Both the position numbers and the translations under genes were made by a program. A stretch of 64,000 nt of DNA from Macrolepiota albuminosa (taxonomy: Eukaryota; Basidiomycota; Agaricomycetes; Agaricales; Agaricaceae): assembly GCA_027475525.1 (NCBI GenBank), contig JAMWFC010000058.1:1263270-1327269 (forward strand), in the 5' to 3' direction. Shown here piece after piece: positions 1 to 11,174 of the stretch (positions are counted from its first letter, which is position 1; the number at the start of each line of letters is the position of its first letter). Below the pieces are notes generated by a model, which was not told where the DNA came from, did not search any database, and saw only the letters and a list, made by a program, of their open reading frames with translations.

Positions 1-20
1 CAAAGGAACAAATAAATAGA

Positions 21-925
21 TCATATATCCTCTGCTTTTGGGTCTGGGCGAGGCCCTGAGGACAAAAGGGAACCAATGGCCATGGATGTTCGGGAACGAG
101 GAGAGTATTCAGCAGAATCGCTGCGTCCAGAGGACGAGTATGGAGAGGGCGGCAAGTGCTCATGCTGTGAACTGTGATGAGACTCTGAGCGCATCTCATA
201 AGTCCAGAGGACGAGTATGGAGAGGGCGGCAAGTGCTCATGCTGTGAACTGTGATGAGACTCTGAGCGCATCTCATAACGGTGTGAAGGCAATGGAGAGA
301 GGGACGTGCGATGACGCTTCTTGGACGGATAATCTTGGTACATTGGCGCGTCACGTACGGGGGGGAGAACAGTTCGATGGTGTATACGCGGAGAGATTGA
401 CTGCCGATGGACTGATGATGATAATGATGGTGCTGGCGCCTAGGTTTCCTCTCATACAGATTGGGTGACTGTGTAAAGCTCGGCGTTGAATAATGATGAC
501 TGCTGTTCATGTCTGACTGCGGATGAACTGCGTGGCAAGAGCTTTCTTGCCAGGGAATTTGATAGGCTTCTAGCAAAGTACGCTGGAGGGAGGCTACAGA
601 AGCAATACGCTGGCGACAAAGGGTCAGTGATTTATACTTGTTGAGATTAAAAGCTGACCTGGTCCTCTGAAGACTTGGCATTCAACATGGCTAGAAGCAT
701 TTCGCGGTCGCCGTCGCCTTTGATGCGATAGGCTGTGAGTATTTCACGGAGAGTTGGGGGCGGGGTCTGTGTGAAAGGACTGTGAGCTTGAGCTGGAGGA
801 GGAAGAGAGGACAGATTTACCTGGTCCATGACGGAAAAGGCATTGGAGACGAGTTGGCGGTGGTTGTCATGGGGAGTAAGAGGACGGGAAGGGAGGTCAA
901 AGGGCGGGGAGGAAGAGGAACTCAT
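21..925 (-). CDS. Conserved hypothetical fungal protein
   Basis: I do not recognise a function. The first exon (925-659) opens with a Ser/Pro-rich stretch and leads into a compact helical-looking block (TLREILTAYRIKGDGDRE, MLLAMLNAKSSEDQ). A 49-nt GT-AG intron (610-658) follows. The second exon continues in frame with RIASVASLQRTLLEAYQ and then a His/Ser-rich low-complexity tail. A further intron must exist near 400-470, because the protein-like frame changes to one reading APMYQDYPSKKRHR and later SMAIGSLLSSGPRP before a TGA at 21-23; I could not fix its borders. A perfect 77-bp tandem duplication (125-278) lies in this last coding part and shifts the frame. The Ser/Pro/His-rich tail suggests a nuclear or regulatory protein, but that is only inference. 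Confidence 0.55.
125..278. repeat. 77-bp perfect tandem duplication 1
   Basis: Bases 125-201 are repeated exactly at 202-278. It lies in the C-terminal coding part of the conserved hypothetical gene and breaks its frame. It shares no sequence with the other 77-bp duplications of the window; only the length is common. See the finding on unmerged contig overlaps. Confidence 0.97.
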
Positions 926-1348
926 TGTGAATGGGGAAGATAGATGGGGCCAAGACTTGGGAGGTTCGCCCAGAAATTGCTCTTATGTCCTGGACACAGA
1001 CCTATTTTTGTGAACAACCCAAGCCTTTTTGCCAAGACTTTCATTGATGAGCTATTTTAGACTGTGTGGGCCCAGGTCGCAGCAACGAGCAAGGTGGGTC
1101 ACAGGGGACTGGGCCAGGACAGGTCGGGGGCATCGACGACGACTGGGCCATGAGCGACGTTGGGGACGTGCTTGAGGACGCAGCCTGAGAGTCTGAGCTC
1201 GCCTTGGCGTCTGCGCCTTCGATGCCGTGACATTTGTGCGTGACATTTGCCGGATCCCTGCCCCAAATAGCAGCCAATCACTTCTGTGCTAAATATACCC
1301 CTGCTCTCACGTCTGATACCTGCATGCATCTCTTACTACCAACTTTCT
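926..1348. other. Divergent intergenic region
   Basis: This stretch separates the starts of the minus-strand hypothetical gene and the plus-strand exonuclease, so it should hold both promoters. The open frames here on the minus strand are Pro/Arg/Ser-rich and overlap one another in several frames; I see no supported gene. Confidence 0.5.
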
Positions 1349-2481
1349 ATGTCTTCCCTCCCCTACCACTGGAAATCCATCCACCCAGATGCCGCCGTAC
1401 ACTACGTGTCCGACCTCGCTGACGCCGACTCCCTTGTAGATCGCCTCAGCAGCCCCGTAGGTTTCGACCTTGAATGGAAGCCCACCTTTAAAAAGGGCAC
1501 GCCAGAGAATCCTGTCGCTATTGTACAACTTGCCAACGAGCGTATCATCCTCGTTATTCAAGTCAGCGCAATGAAACGTAGTTCTTCAGTCTCTTCCTCT
1601 TGTGTGCCGTGCTAAGTCTTTATCGCTCAGAGTTTCCAATGAGACTGAAGCATTTCTTGGAGAATCCTGATATCGTCAAAGCTGGAGTGGCTATCCAGAG
1701 TTAGCACCTCCTTCTTGCTATCTCTGCGGCTTTGGTTAACGGTAATAATCATCAGACGATGTCAAGAAACTGTTCAAGGACTGGCAAGTATCAGCCCATA
1801 ATTGTGTTGACTTGTCCCTCCTTGCCCGATGTGCAGATAATGCACGGTGGAAAGGCAAGTACAATGCCTCATTGGGCCTGGCTCGACTGGTCGAGGCCTA
1901 CGAATCTCGTGTTTTGCCAAAGGGTAAAATCACACGGGGTAATTGGGAAGCTCAGTTGACACCTTTGCAGGTTGATTGTTCGTATCCAGCTTCTACTCCG
2001 ATTCGGAGCCATCTGTTCTTAACTGTCTTTTACAGATGCAGCTAATGATGCTCACGCCGGATTTGTATTATATCAACGGCTTTTCGCCATGGCAAACGCT
2101 ATGAGCAAGGTCCCCAAGCCAGTTTATTATAGCTTCAGTATCGTGCGAGGCTCCCTGTGCGAACCCAGTGGTATGCACTGGAACTGTCATAATCCCGATT
2201 ATGATCCTGGCCCTCCTCCTCCTCCGAAGCCGCCTAAACCACCTACCGCTCGAGATGTACAAAGGGTCCATGGTACGGCCGGTGCCGCTCCAAAATCAGA
2301 TTTCCTACCACTAAAGTCGCTAGAAGCTTCGACATCACCCTCACAAGTCTTCAATCAGTTCAAACTGCCTTATCAAGGGGGTCTAATTCACCAAAGGAAC
2401 AACCCGCTTCCTAAATCAAACTCTGGAGAGCAAGACTCGTCACCCAGTGCCACTAACAAATCCTCGATTACTCGAAATTGA
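1349..2481 (+). CDS. Werner-type 3'-5' exonuclease domain protein (DEDDy)
   Basis: Predicted 3'-5' exonuclease acting on DNA or RNA ends. The three exonuclease motifs are readable once introns are removed. Motif I is VGFDLEWKP (the D and E metal ligands), motif II is HNCVDLSLLAR, and motif III is VDYAANDAHAGF, with the Tyr-x3-Asp spacing of the DEDDy class. Introns fit at 1578-1630, 1700-1755 and 1978-2035; the last one joins QVD to YAANDA. The start at 1349 gives MSSLPYHWKSIHP just before the domain. The C-terminal 100 residues are Pro-rich (a run of seven Pro near 2212) and low-complexity, unlike the catalytic part. No helicase or HRDC domain follows, so this is a stand-alone exonuclease like the plant and fungal WRN-exo proteins rather than a full RecQ helicase. 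Confidence 0.82.
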
Positions 2482-3467
2482 TTTTCTACGGAGGACACTC
2501 TGTCCAAGAAGAGCTGACTTGCCCGCGTGAACTCCAGGAACGACACGTATTTATATCCCATGTCTTCTAGCTTGTCTCCCAACCATATACCTGAAGATCC
2601 CTCATGACTCCCATAGTCAAAGGAGCGTGGTAAGTCTGCAGCCACAATTGTGCTGTGGACAACGTCCTAAAACAGTTCAGCACCACTCCATGGTAATCTG
2701 ACCGATATCCATCAAACCCTAATTTTGGTTATTACATATATCACTTTACTTTGATGCTTTTTGCTGTCCTATCACGTCAATGTCAGATATAATCCCGGTC
2801 TTTTCAATTTAGTAGAGTACAGGTGTCTTAACAGCTTCCGAACACAGCGGAACCGTTGCCCGTCCTGTGATTTTGCCCGTTCAATGCATGCTCAACAGAC
2901 ATTAGATGTTAAGCACAGATATAGCGTACACTCTGGCAAATCGTTTACTGGCGCTAGTAGCTAGTCAACCACCAGACATTAGATGTTAAGCACAGATATA
3001 GCGTACACTCTGGCAAATCGTTTACTGGCGCTAGTAGCTAGTCAACCACGCATGCAGATACTGCTTTCATTGAATGCTATTAATGTCCTCAGTTTATTTA
3101 TAACTTTGATCCGTCTACCGCGTAAGGAATCCTAGAAATATCTCTAACGTGATGCTCTCCGGTTTAGTATTCATTCAACGTAATGATAATCAGTAAAACA
3201 CCATCATGCGCATTTTAAAAGTGTGCTGATGCGGGAGCCTCCTGACAGAAATTGCATACGATCCTGACACTAAATCAGTACTCATCTTTTTGATAAGAAT
3301 CTGCTTCTTGGTATACTTATGATACATATAAATGATGATGGCTATTAGCATACATCCCCTAATAGTACAAAGGCATAAATGACATTGTTTCTCGTTAAAT
3401 CAGCCACATAAAAATCGCATCTTGATATAGTTGACTTCCATCATGGAGCGGTGCAAAAGATCGAGGG
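2482..3467. other. Intergenic region
   Basis: Between the 3' ends of the exonuclease (+) and the first chitinase (-), that is, convergent genes. Apart from the 77-bp duplication at 2896-3049 it is AT-rich with no convincing coding potential. A minus-strand open frame at 2388-2645 overlaps the exonuclease tail and is not supported. Confidence 0.5.
2896..3049. repeat. 77-bp perfect tandem duplication 2
   Basis: Bases 2896-2972 are repeated exactly at 2973-3049, in intergenic DNA. The flanking bases do not match, so the copy is exactly one period long. Confidence 0.97.
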
Positions 3468-5262
3468 TTAGACCAAAAAACGGAAAAATCTCGAAGTCAC
3501 AGGTCGGTCTTGAGCAGGAGCTACTTCTCTCGGAGATAGAGTTAAACCCTGAGGTCTTTTGACTCGCGCCGTCTTTCTTGGATCTTTGAAAGGTAGAATA
3601 AGCTTTGGAAGGGACGTCGTGATGGCCTCAGATGTCGTGGTGGCTTCCTTGGATGTCGTGCTAGTCGCGTGTGTCGCTGTTTTGGTGTCCGTAGTAGAAG
3701 CAGTGCCGCCGACGAGGGCATTCTTGATAGCACGATCGTAGCGGTTGTTCGCTGGGTTGAAGAGATCCGAGAAGTACGGTTTCGTTTCCCACATACATGA
3801 ATAAAACTCACTATAAGCGGCATCCGCATCCCAGAGCATCACACCGCCAAAAGAGGAATATCGTCCTTGAGCGTCCGTTGCTATTTTTGAAAGAGTCTCG
3901 ATGTTGACATATCCATCTCCGGCAGCTGACGAGTCCCCTGGAGCACCTAGGTAAACCTTGATATCCCGATTAGGTGATTGGTTTCTTGCCCATTTGTCCC
4001 TTGAAAAACGTCTTCAGTACCCAGCCAGCTAATAATTAATATGTATACCATGTCTCAAAATTAAACTCCTTTGAAAAGTCCTGTTAGAACTCGTTTGGTG
4101 TGCTCGTGAACTCGCACTGACCGACGGCACAGAAGTTTCACAAAAGTTGTTATCTATGACAGGTTGATAAGGCAGTTCTAGCCTTCGTAAAAGAAGTTCT
4201 CACAAAATTGGACATATACAGCATCAAAGAATGCATTGTTCAATGCAGTACCAATATATTCGTCTGGAAAAGGACATTGTGGGGCTGCTGTGATGTAATA
4301 ACTGTGATTGTTTGCATTAGGTAAATCCAAGATGGAACAAGCAAGAAGAGACCGTTTGCTTGCGCCTTTTGCTAACGACCTGATTTTGTTGACCAGCGCA
4401 GTGTAGTGTGCAGAACTGCCCTTTTCAATGTCCAAATCAATTCTACCCAGCCAGTTCATCAGTCCCAAATTGCAATGGCACATTAGTACACGTACCCATC
4501 CAAAGGGACATTTCCGAGAGGCCGAATATCACTCTCTACTTATATGTAGTATCAGCTTCGATAAAGTGAGGACCTGGAACGTACTCCCGCCTAAGAACAT
4601 ATCCCATATTAATTGCCCGAACATCTCTGCCCGCGTGTCATTAGAAAACCCAACTTGAGACGCTGCTCCGCCTAGGCTGAGGGTCACAATCTTTCCTTTT
4701 GCTTGACAAGTACGAATATCCGGCTCCAGGAAGGAACAATCGGTGAGGTCAGATCCAGCAAAAGTTCGACCGCTTCCTACACCACAGATCTATAATGCTG
4801 TCAGCTGTCTATCCATCACAATGTCTTGGCCAGGAAAGATACATTAGAGAAGTCGATCACTGGTAAACCACCCTTTCCCCGGAATATATCTAAAAATGCC
4901 ATGGGAATAACGTCAATGGTGTCATCATTGCAGTAGAATGATAATCTACGAGCAGTCTGTGTGAATAAGCGCTCGGCGTTAACTGTTAATCGAAGTCTAA
5001 CGACCTTTTGCTGGTGGCCGGCGGAGTCTTGCCCCCAATAACTGATAACACAATTAAAATTGACAAACTCCCAGGTAAAAGTATCTGAACGTACACGGCG
5101 AGCTAAAAGGACCTCGTTCGTTACTATAGTCAAGGACAAATGGTGGACGCGTACATTGTCCGATCTTTCATTCGAAAATGCTGAAGCTATTGGAAAGTGT
5201 GAGGCATAAGGTATAATCATAAACAAGTGCCAGAAGAACGCTGGCAACGACCGGGAAACCAT
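3468..5262 (-). CDS. GH18 class III chitinase, paralogue 1
   Basis: Secreted endochitinase of glycoside hydrolase family 18, hydrolysing beta-1,4-GlcNAc links in chitin. The start at 5262 gives a hydrophobic signal segment (MVSRSLPAFFWHLFMIIPYA). The order of motifs is [43 protein letters not shown] (the SxGG motif), then the catalytic block DGIDLDIEKGS. The catalytic Glu is the last residue of DGIDLDIE, and an intron (about 4442-4494) splits the block after DG. Then come [29 protein letters not shown] and [13 protein letters not shown]. After the barrel there is a Thr/Ser-rich linker (about 45 residues) and a basic tail ending RFFRFLV. No chitin-binding module follows, unlike its neighbour. 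The stretch around 4040-4170 (after YNNFCETSVPSV) needs one or two more introns that I could not place. Confidence 0.85.
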
Positions 5263-5685
5263 GATTATGGGGGACCAGATGCTTAATTTCGGCACTTCAT
5301 TGTGACTTTATGTGGGATAAGAAAGAAAAATCAGCCACAAAGGAACACGTAGACATATGTCTACCCCATGGTCTGCTGCTAGTCACCGGGTATTTTTTCC
5401 ACACCTCCCTAAGGACCGCGGGAGATGATAAGCGCAGCTTGCAATGCAATTGGAGAAAGTTTGTATGGTGAGAAAACTCATGAACATTGATTCCGTGCAT
5501 TGGTGGCTGCGGATAGTTCTCTATTTGAATTCTGTGTTCAGACCCTTGAATGTTGGGAATTTCTGGGCTTCATGTAACCGAATGAAGGCGGAATTTGGAT
5601 GGCCCGGATTTACGTGACAAAAGCACATGGTAGGATTGATCAACTTATGGGATTCTGTGGGAAATAATGGGTATCTATCATCAAT
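5263..5685. other. Spacer between tandem chitinase genes
   Basis: Holds the promoter of chitinase paralogue 1 and the 3' end of paralogue 2. No additional gene or repeat seen. Confidence 0.5.
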
Positions 5686-8311
5686 TTAGAATTTGAAGAA
5701 CCGTGAGCGTTTCGACTCTTGGTTGCTTCGGTTGGCTAAAGCCGATGGGGACTCTTTTGCAAGCGAAGTGCAGGCGCCTTCATCAACCCACACAGATGCC
5801 GCTACAATGGTAGAGTGAGCCTTGGTCTTTTCGGATAAAAAGCGGCCAAACCTCCGGGAGTTTCCCCCTCAGTCCACCATTGTGCCTTCCAAAGATGGGA
5901 GCTTCACGATTTAGGTTTGAATAACGAAACAGGAACAAGCGCAAAGCATACTTGTATACAACCATACTTCCTCCATCATATACCGCCTCGCTGGACCAAG
6001 CCCCTAACCCGTCACACGTTGATAGCGATGTCGCTCCACTACCTGTACAAGCGGTGACTGCATACAAATTGTGAGGAACCATAAGAGAGTTCAAAGAAAG
6101 TTGAGAGGAGCTTACTTGCACTCCAATCACTGTTTGGATTGGCGGCGGGCTGGGAGGATGCATACCATTTTGCCTGGAGGGTAAATGTCGGTTCATTGAT
6201 TCCCTCACTCCATAGTGAATCAGGAATACCTGCCACACATATCTGGACTGATTTAGCTATCCTAAAAAAGAGAAAGAGAGAAATCGTACCCGTCATAGGT
6301 TACTAAGGAGCCTCCCGAGTAATCACCTGCAGTCCAGCCAGGAGCAGAACATTCAGGGAAAGTGAACCCAACCCCTCCCGCAGCGACAAGAGCATTCTTG
6401 ACAGCAAGATCATAGCGACTATTCGCTGCGAAACAGAGCTATGACAGAGTGAGCCTAAAGACGATATTCGAAACACACCATAAGCTTGGGATGCATCCCA
6501 AAGCATCACACCACCAAATGATGGAAAGCTGTTCCGCATCGAGACAGAAATGTTCTTCATTGTATCAATGTCTTGGTAACCTGACCCTGCAGCCGAGGAT
6601 GAAGCGGGTGCACCGATATATACCTTGACGTCTTTGTTTGGACTGATGAAACGTGCCCAATTATCCCTATAGGTGCGGTGTCAGGAGCTATAGTACAGTG
6701 GTGCTGCTCAAGTCATTACCAAAGTCCAAAATTCCAGTTCTATATGTGCATAAGAGATGATTTTGTATGTCATCAGTTATCATGATCGACTCACGTTCGC
6801 TCGACCAAACGATTGAAGACCACAAGGATTGTTATAGAACCTGTGAAATAAACATATTAAGCACCCCTAATAAGTACTATCACTGGGTGCAGGGAATGAT
6901 ATTCCTTGGCAAAACAATGTAAAAATATTGTAAAAATGATCCAATTAAATTCACAATTTTATTTGGATATTTATGGAAAAACTATAGAAAAAATATCTTA
7001 ATTGAATTTAAAAGAAATAGAGAACAAATTACCACAGGATGCTTGCTCTGATTCTTAGGTTCAAGAATGACTGATATAGTCCTCTCCAATGCATTTGAGA
7101 GAATCAGACCAAGGTACCATTTAAAATTTGGTTATAATGTTTTTTCTATAGTTTTGACAGAAATATTCAAATAAAATTCTAAAATTAATTGGATTATTTT
7201 TACTGTGTTTTTACATTGTTTTGTCAAAGAATATCATTTCCTGCACCCAGTGTATGTAATTCACTGACTGTACTATTGATCGGAATTGAAATCAGATTAT
7301 AGAACAATGGCTTCAGAATACAATCGAGGGCTGACCATAAATTGCATCAAAACTAGCTTGATTCAGAACACTTCCCAAGGCAGCGTCAGGAAAGACACAT
7401 TGAGGAGCGGCAGTGATATAATATCTTTGAAGTTGTCAGCAAGAGTTCAAGTTGTCAAGACCGAAAGTACTTCTTGCTCGCTTGACTTGCAAGGGAACGT
7501 ATTGTGTTGACGAAGGTCGGATATGAGGCAGAAGATCCACTTTCAATGTCCAGATCGATCCTATGACCAATCAGACTAAGGCAAACACAGGTCAGAATTG
7601 GTATGCCCACCCATCTAGAATGGCCGTGCCAAATGGACGAGTGGAAGAGTTGCCACCTAAGAACAGGTCCCATATTGTCTGAGCAAATGTGGTGGCCTGG
7701 CTATCAGACTGGAGACCGACAGATGCAGATGCACCTCCAAGGCTGAGAGTGACAATTTTGCCTTTTGCCTGACAGGCAGAGATATCAGCGGCCATGGAAC
7801 TACAGTTAGCAAGTTGTGTTCCAGGAAAAGTGATATTATCCGTGGGGTTGCAGGTCTGGCAATGAAACGAAGTTGCACATCAATGTACCACATGGGCACT
7901 TGTACATACATTTGCCAAATTAATGGAAGGAAGTCCTCCAGTACTGAAGAAGACGTCCAGGAATGCTATCGGAAAAGTGTCCACCGCATTATCCTAGTCG
8001 AATGTATCGTCTGCTCGGACCAGGCGGAAAATAAAAAGACGTACGTTGCAGTAGAAGGACAGACGTTCCTGCCAATTCGCAGTATCTGTTTTATCCACTG
8101 CGCCGTAGGAATTCTGGCCCCAGTAACTATCAGTTGAAGTCATGAGTAGAATGACTTCTTTGCCAAATGCAGGTTTCGTACACAGCGACCTAGAAGGCTG
8201 GTCTATTCTCTCATTCCAATCGTCACAGTAGTAACTTACATTATCAAATCGACTGAGATCAAAAGCTGACGTGCGGAAAATGAAGGCGGTCAAACAAAAT
8301 AAGAGAAACAT
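5686..8311 (-). CDS. GH18 class III chitinase with C-terminal CBM5/12-like module, paralogue 2
   Basis: Second secreted GH18 chitinase in tandem with paralogue 1. The start at 8311 gives a signal peptide ([17 protein letters not shown]). Landmarks in order: [45 protein letters not shown] (again split by an intron, so the catalytic DGxDxDxE is intact), [55 protein letters not shown]. The C terminus carries a chitin-binding module: [20 protein letters not shown], then [15 protein letters not shown], then after a 50-nt intron VWVDEGAC. The protein ends SKRSRFFKF, close to the RFFRF end of paralogue 1. The intron between the exons ending FDAIY and starting FYNNPCG (about 6841-7335) is enlarged by a 372-bp MITE. 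Its donor is not canonical (no clean in-frame GT), so this splice needs checking; an expressed intact enzyme is likely but not certain. Confidence 0.83.
6878..7255. mobile_element. CACTA-like fold-back MITE inside a chitinase intron
   Basis: A 372-bp element (6881-7252) starts with CACTGGGTGCAGG and ends with its reverse complement. It is flanked by a 3-bp direct repeat TAT (6878-6880 and 7253-7255). The arms are imperfect inverted repeats of over 110 bp. They share, for example, AACAATGTAAAAA, AAACTATAGAAAAAA and, nearer the centre, TCTGATTCT / AGAATCAGA, so the whole element can fold back on itself. It is very AT-rich compared with its surroundings and has no coding capacity. CACTR termini with a 3-bp target duplication are the features of the CACTA/EnSpm (CMC) superfamily. 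The assignment is by ends and target site only; no transposase is present in the window. Confidence 0.8.
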
Positions 8312-8959
8312 TGAGGCAATAGCAAGCGAATAGAATTGTCAAGCACCTGCTTCGTCAAGACTCGAGACATTACGACAGTTTTATAAAGACCTCAGGAAGT
8401 TTGTGCTGACAGTTCCAACATATAGGGCCAGGACCATAAAGCAGTATTCCGTAGGCTGCCACTTGAACAGAGAAGTCTTCTTCTGTCGTACCACACATGT
8501 GCGGGTGAAAGCTGTGGATTGGGGCATACGGAACAATTTCTTAAGCGAGAGCTGTAGTTGAAGACAAGCCTGAGTACCCGACGGTTACACATATGGAACT
8601 TAAAGGGTAAAGACATGACCCTCTAGTCCCGTCATCACACCGGAAGTAAGCATATGATATGTTAAACAAAGAGAGATCAACGCACCGCGTGAACCTAGAG
8701 GACACGTGGTTATGAGAAGACCGGTGGACCAGGGAAGGGTGACGAACAAATCCAGATATGGGCACACAAAATCTATACATGGGACGGACTTACAGAAGAC
8801 ATATATAAGAGTATGCCGGTCATACGCTTCAGCTGAGCTGCATGCGCCTTCTCATCCAACGAATTTTAGAAAGAAATATTCGAAGTAAAATAAGCCGATG
8901 TACAAGGACAGAGAATTTTCAAATCAGATGCGATATTAGAAGCAGTTACGTCAGCGTTG
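8312..8959. other. Intergenic region upstream of chitinase 2
   Basis: Contains the chitinase 2 promoter and the 3' side of the CK2 gene. Several short overlapping open frames exist on both strands, none with recognisable protein character. Confidence 0.45.
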
Positions 8960-10393
8960 CTATCCTGAAGATACAGAATCACTTTCTCCATCTGCGGCTG
9001 GTGCAGACGAATTGCTCCTGACAGGGTCTATAAGCAGACGGCAGTAAGGAAAAGAACAAAGAAGACGTTGAGGCAAAAGTTATCATACCAAAGTAAGGTT
9101 GAACCTGAGCCTCTCGTGCGGTGAGGCGTTCTTGGTGATCATAGCGAAGAAGTTTGTCAAGAAAATCGATTGCCTCGTTAGATATAAAACGTTGATTCTC
9201 TGAGGTAATGAAACGAGTCCAGGGCTTTCGAGGATATCTGAATGAATGACGGGCCCTAGCAGATAATGCTGAGAAACACAAGATATGAATACATGCCTTC
9301 CTATTAGGTCGTTGTATTGAGGGTCGAGCCGGATGTTGTATTTCTCCAGGTAAGCATATAGCTCATCTGTCCCAAGAACTTTGGTAATCTTGACTAACTG
9401 GTCATAGTTGTCGTGGCCATGGAAAAAAGGCTCTTTCCTAAATATCTGTGACAATTTTGATTGAATACTGCCCAAAGCATATGAGAGGGAAAGATACCAT
9501 TGACGCAAACATACAACCGTAACTCCACATGTCCAGACTATAATCGTATTCTTGAAAATCTACCAGAAGTTCCGGCCCCTTAAAGTATCTCGACGCAACT
9601 CGCACATTGTACTCTGTTTTTGGGTGGTAAAATTCAGCCAAACCCCAGTCAATTAACCGAAGCTAAGAGCCAGCGAAGTCAACTAGGAAACCCGTCAGGA
9701 AAATATATGAAACAAACTTTGCGTTTATCATGATCTATCATAACGTTATGAGGCTTCACGTCACGATGCATGATGCCCTTTGAGTGGCAGAAATCCAAGG
9801 CCTAAGGCCGAATGAAGATAAGAACCAGAGGTCGGCCACGAAATGGGAAGACCAACTTTAAGAAGTTCTAGCATGTAGTACCTGACGTCTAAATCCGCAA
9901 ACCGGGGGTAAAGGACTTTGAAGTCGGTATTATGGACATATTCCGTGATTAGACTTGGAATCTTTGAAGCTGGATCGCGGACCACATCCAAAAGCGATAC
10001 AACATTTGGCCCCCCCGCCAAATTTTGAAGAATTTTAATCTCGCGCTTTATCTTTTTCTTTTTTACTGGTTTGAGGACCTTGATGATACATTTATCTTCG
10101 GTAACCACATTCACACCTTCAAACACCTTGAAGATGAAATGGTAGGAATGTTGTCACATTAGCAAGTGAATTGAACACTGACCTCGGAGTACTTTCCTCG
10201 CCCCACTTTCCTGACAATCTCGTAGTGATCCTGGGATCCCCATTGCACCTGCAGATTATCTAGAAATGCCAGGTCAGGACACACGATGATAATTTAGATA
10301 TAGTGATCGACCATATTCATGCCATGAGGGGCCCAAGCGAGCGTTGACGTCGGCATACACTCGGGCGACAGACTTTGTAGTAGACCGTCCCAT
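8960..10393 (-). CDS. CKA1: Casein kinase 2 catalytic (alpha) subunit
   Basis: Constitutively active acidophilic Ser/Thr kinase, the catalytic half of the CK2 holoenzyme, nuclear and cytoplasmic. The start at 10393 gives [21 protein letters not shown], the usual CK2 alpha N terminus. Then come [20 protein letters not shown] (the CK2-type glycine loop), [19 protein letters not shown] (ATP-binding Lys and the CK2-specific Lys-rich cluster), [23 protein letters not shown] (catalytic loop), [13 protein letters not shown] (the CK2 hallmark DWG in place of DFG), [44 protein letters not shown], and [13 protein letters not shown]. At least six introns interrupt it. The last one joins PYF to a short Ser-rich tail ending DSVSSG at the TAG (8960-8962). 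Length and motif order match the family with no missing catalytic residue. Identification is secure. Confidence 0.95.
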
Positions 10394-10565
10394 CGATGAT
10401 GCGTAGAGAGCACGACTGGGACCCACGCTGAGTGAAAGATGTGTCGAATGATAACCGCGTTGCCTTCCCACGATCAACAAACCAATAACTTGAATTCAGA
10501 CTTCAATTTATCATTCATTGCCCTTGAAATTCGAGTTCTGATCAAGTGAATAATCATACTTCTTT
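10394..10565. promoter_or_regulatory. Compact divergent promoter CK2 alpha / SET gene
   Basis: Only 172 bp separate the start codons of the minus-strand CK2 alpha and the plus-strand SET-domain gene, so both core promoters must lie here or overlap the genes. No clear TATA box or repeated motif was seen. Confidence 0.5.
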
Positions 10566-11174
10566 ATGCCTCCTCCTCACTGGCCGCCGGCGATTCAATA
10601 TCTTCAATATTCCCAATTCCATTCTTCTGTTTCGCCTGATATTCGTCTTATTATACAGGGACAATCTGATCCTCAGACTCGTGTGGTTCATTCAGTTCGA
10701 CCTCCAGTCGTTATCCGCGAGATATCGTCCACGACGCATCCAGCTTGTGGCCAATACGGACTGTTTGCGTCAAGAAAAATCCCCCCGAAAACGCACATTA
10801 TTGATTACATTGGTATTCTCAGTTTATAAGGCCACACATGTACATTCTATTGCTAACCTTGAATCACAGGTGAAATACACTGTGATGATCGTCCAGACTC
10901 CGACTATGACCTCTCACTTTATCGTGGTCATAATGGCGTCAGTGTGGGCATTGATGCTAGTAGAATGGGGAACGAGGCCAGATTCATCAATGATTATCGA
11001 GGCATCATGTTGAGGCCGAACGCTATTTTTTCCGATGCAGAGACAGTTTTTGGGGAGAAGAGAATGAGTATCTGGAGTTCAGGGCAGCAAATTAAGAAGG
11101 GTGAAGAGATACTTGTGTCTTATGGAAAGTCTTGGTGGCGCGCTCGTGAATCCAAGCCGCTTGTCATCCAGTAA
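10566..11174 (+). CDS. SET-domain protein (putative protein lysine methyltransferase)
   Basis: Small, about 180 residues after removing a 57-nt intron (10813-10869) that joins IDYIG to EIHCDDRPDSDYD. SET landmarks are CGQYGLFASRKIPPKTHIIDYIG (N-SET; the GxG-like GLFA and the ILD/E-Y-I-G strand), then GIDASRMGNEARFINDYRG (the N-x-x-R-F-x-N-D block that forms the pseudoknot), and EEILVSYGKSWW (the GEEI-x-x-x-YG core with the catalytic Tyr). The RFIND motif takes the place of the more usual RFxNHSC, as in several stand-alone fungal SET proteins. No pre-SET or post-SET Cys clusters are visible. The substrate, histone or non-histone, cannot be read from the sequence. Confidence 0.8.

Noticed and set aside
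1041..1329. Three overlapping minus-strand frames upstream of the exonuclease
   Set aside because: Overlapping frames of a GC-rich promoter region with no domain in any of them.
2388..2645. 85-codon minus-strand frame with protein-like composition
   Set aside because: It is antisense to the exonuclease C-terminal exon, has no recognisable motif and no continuation on either side.
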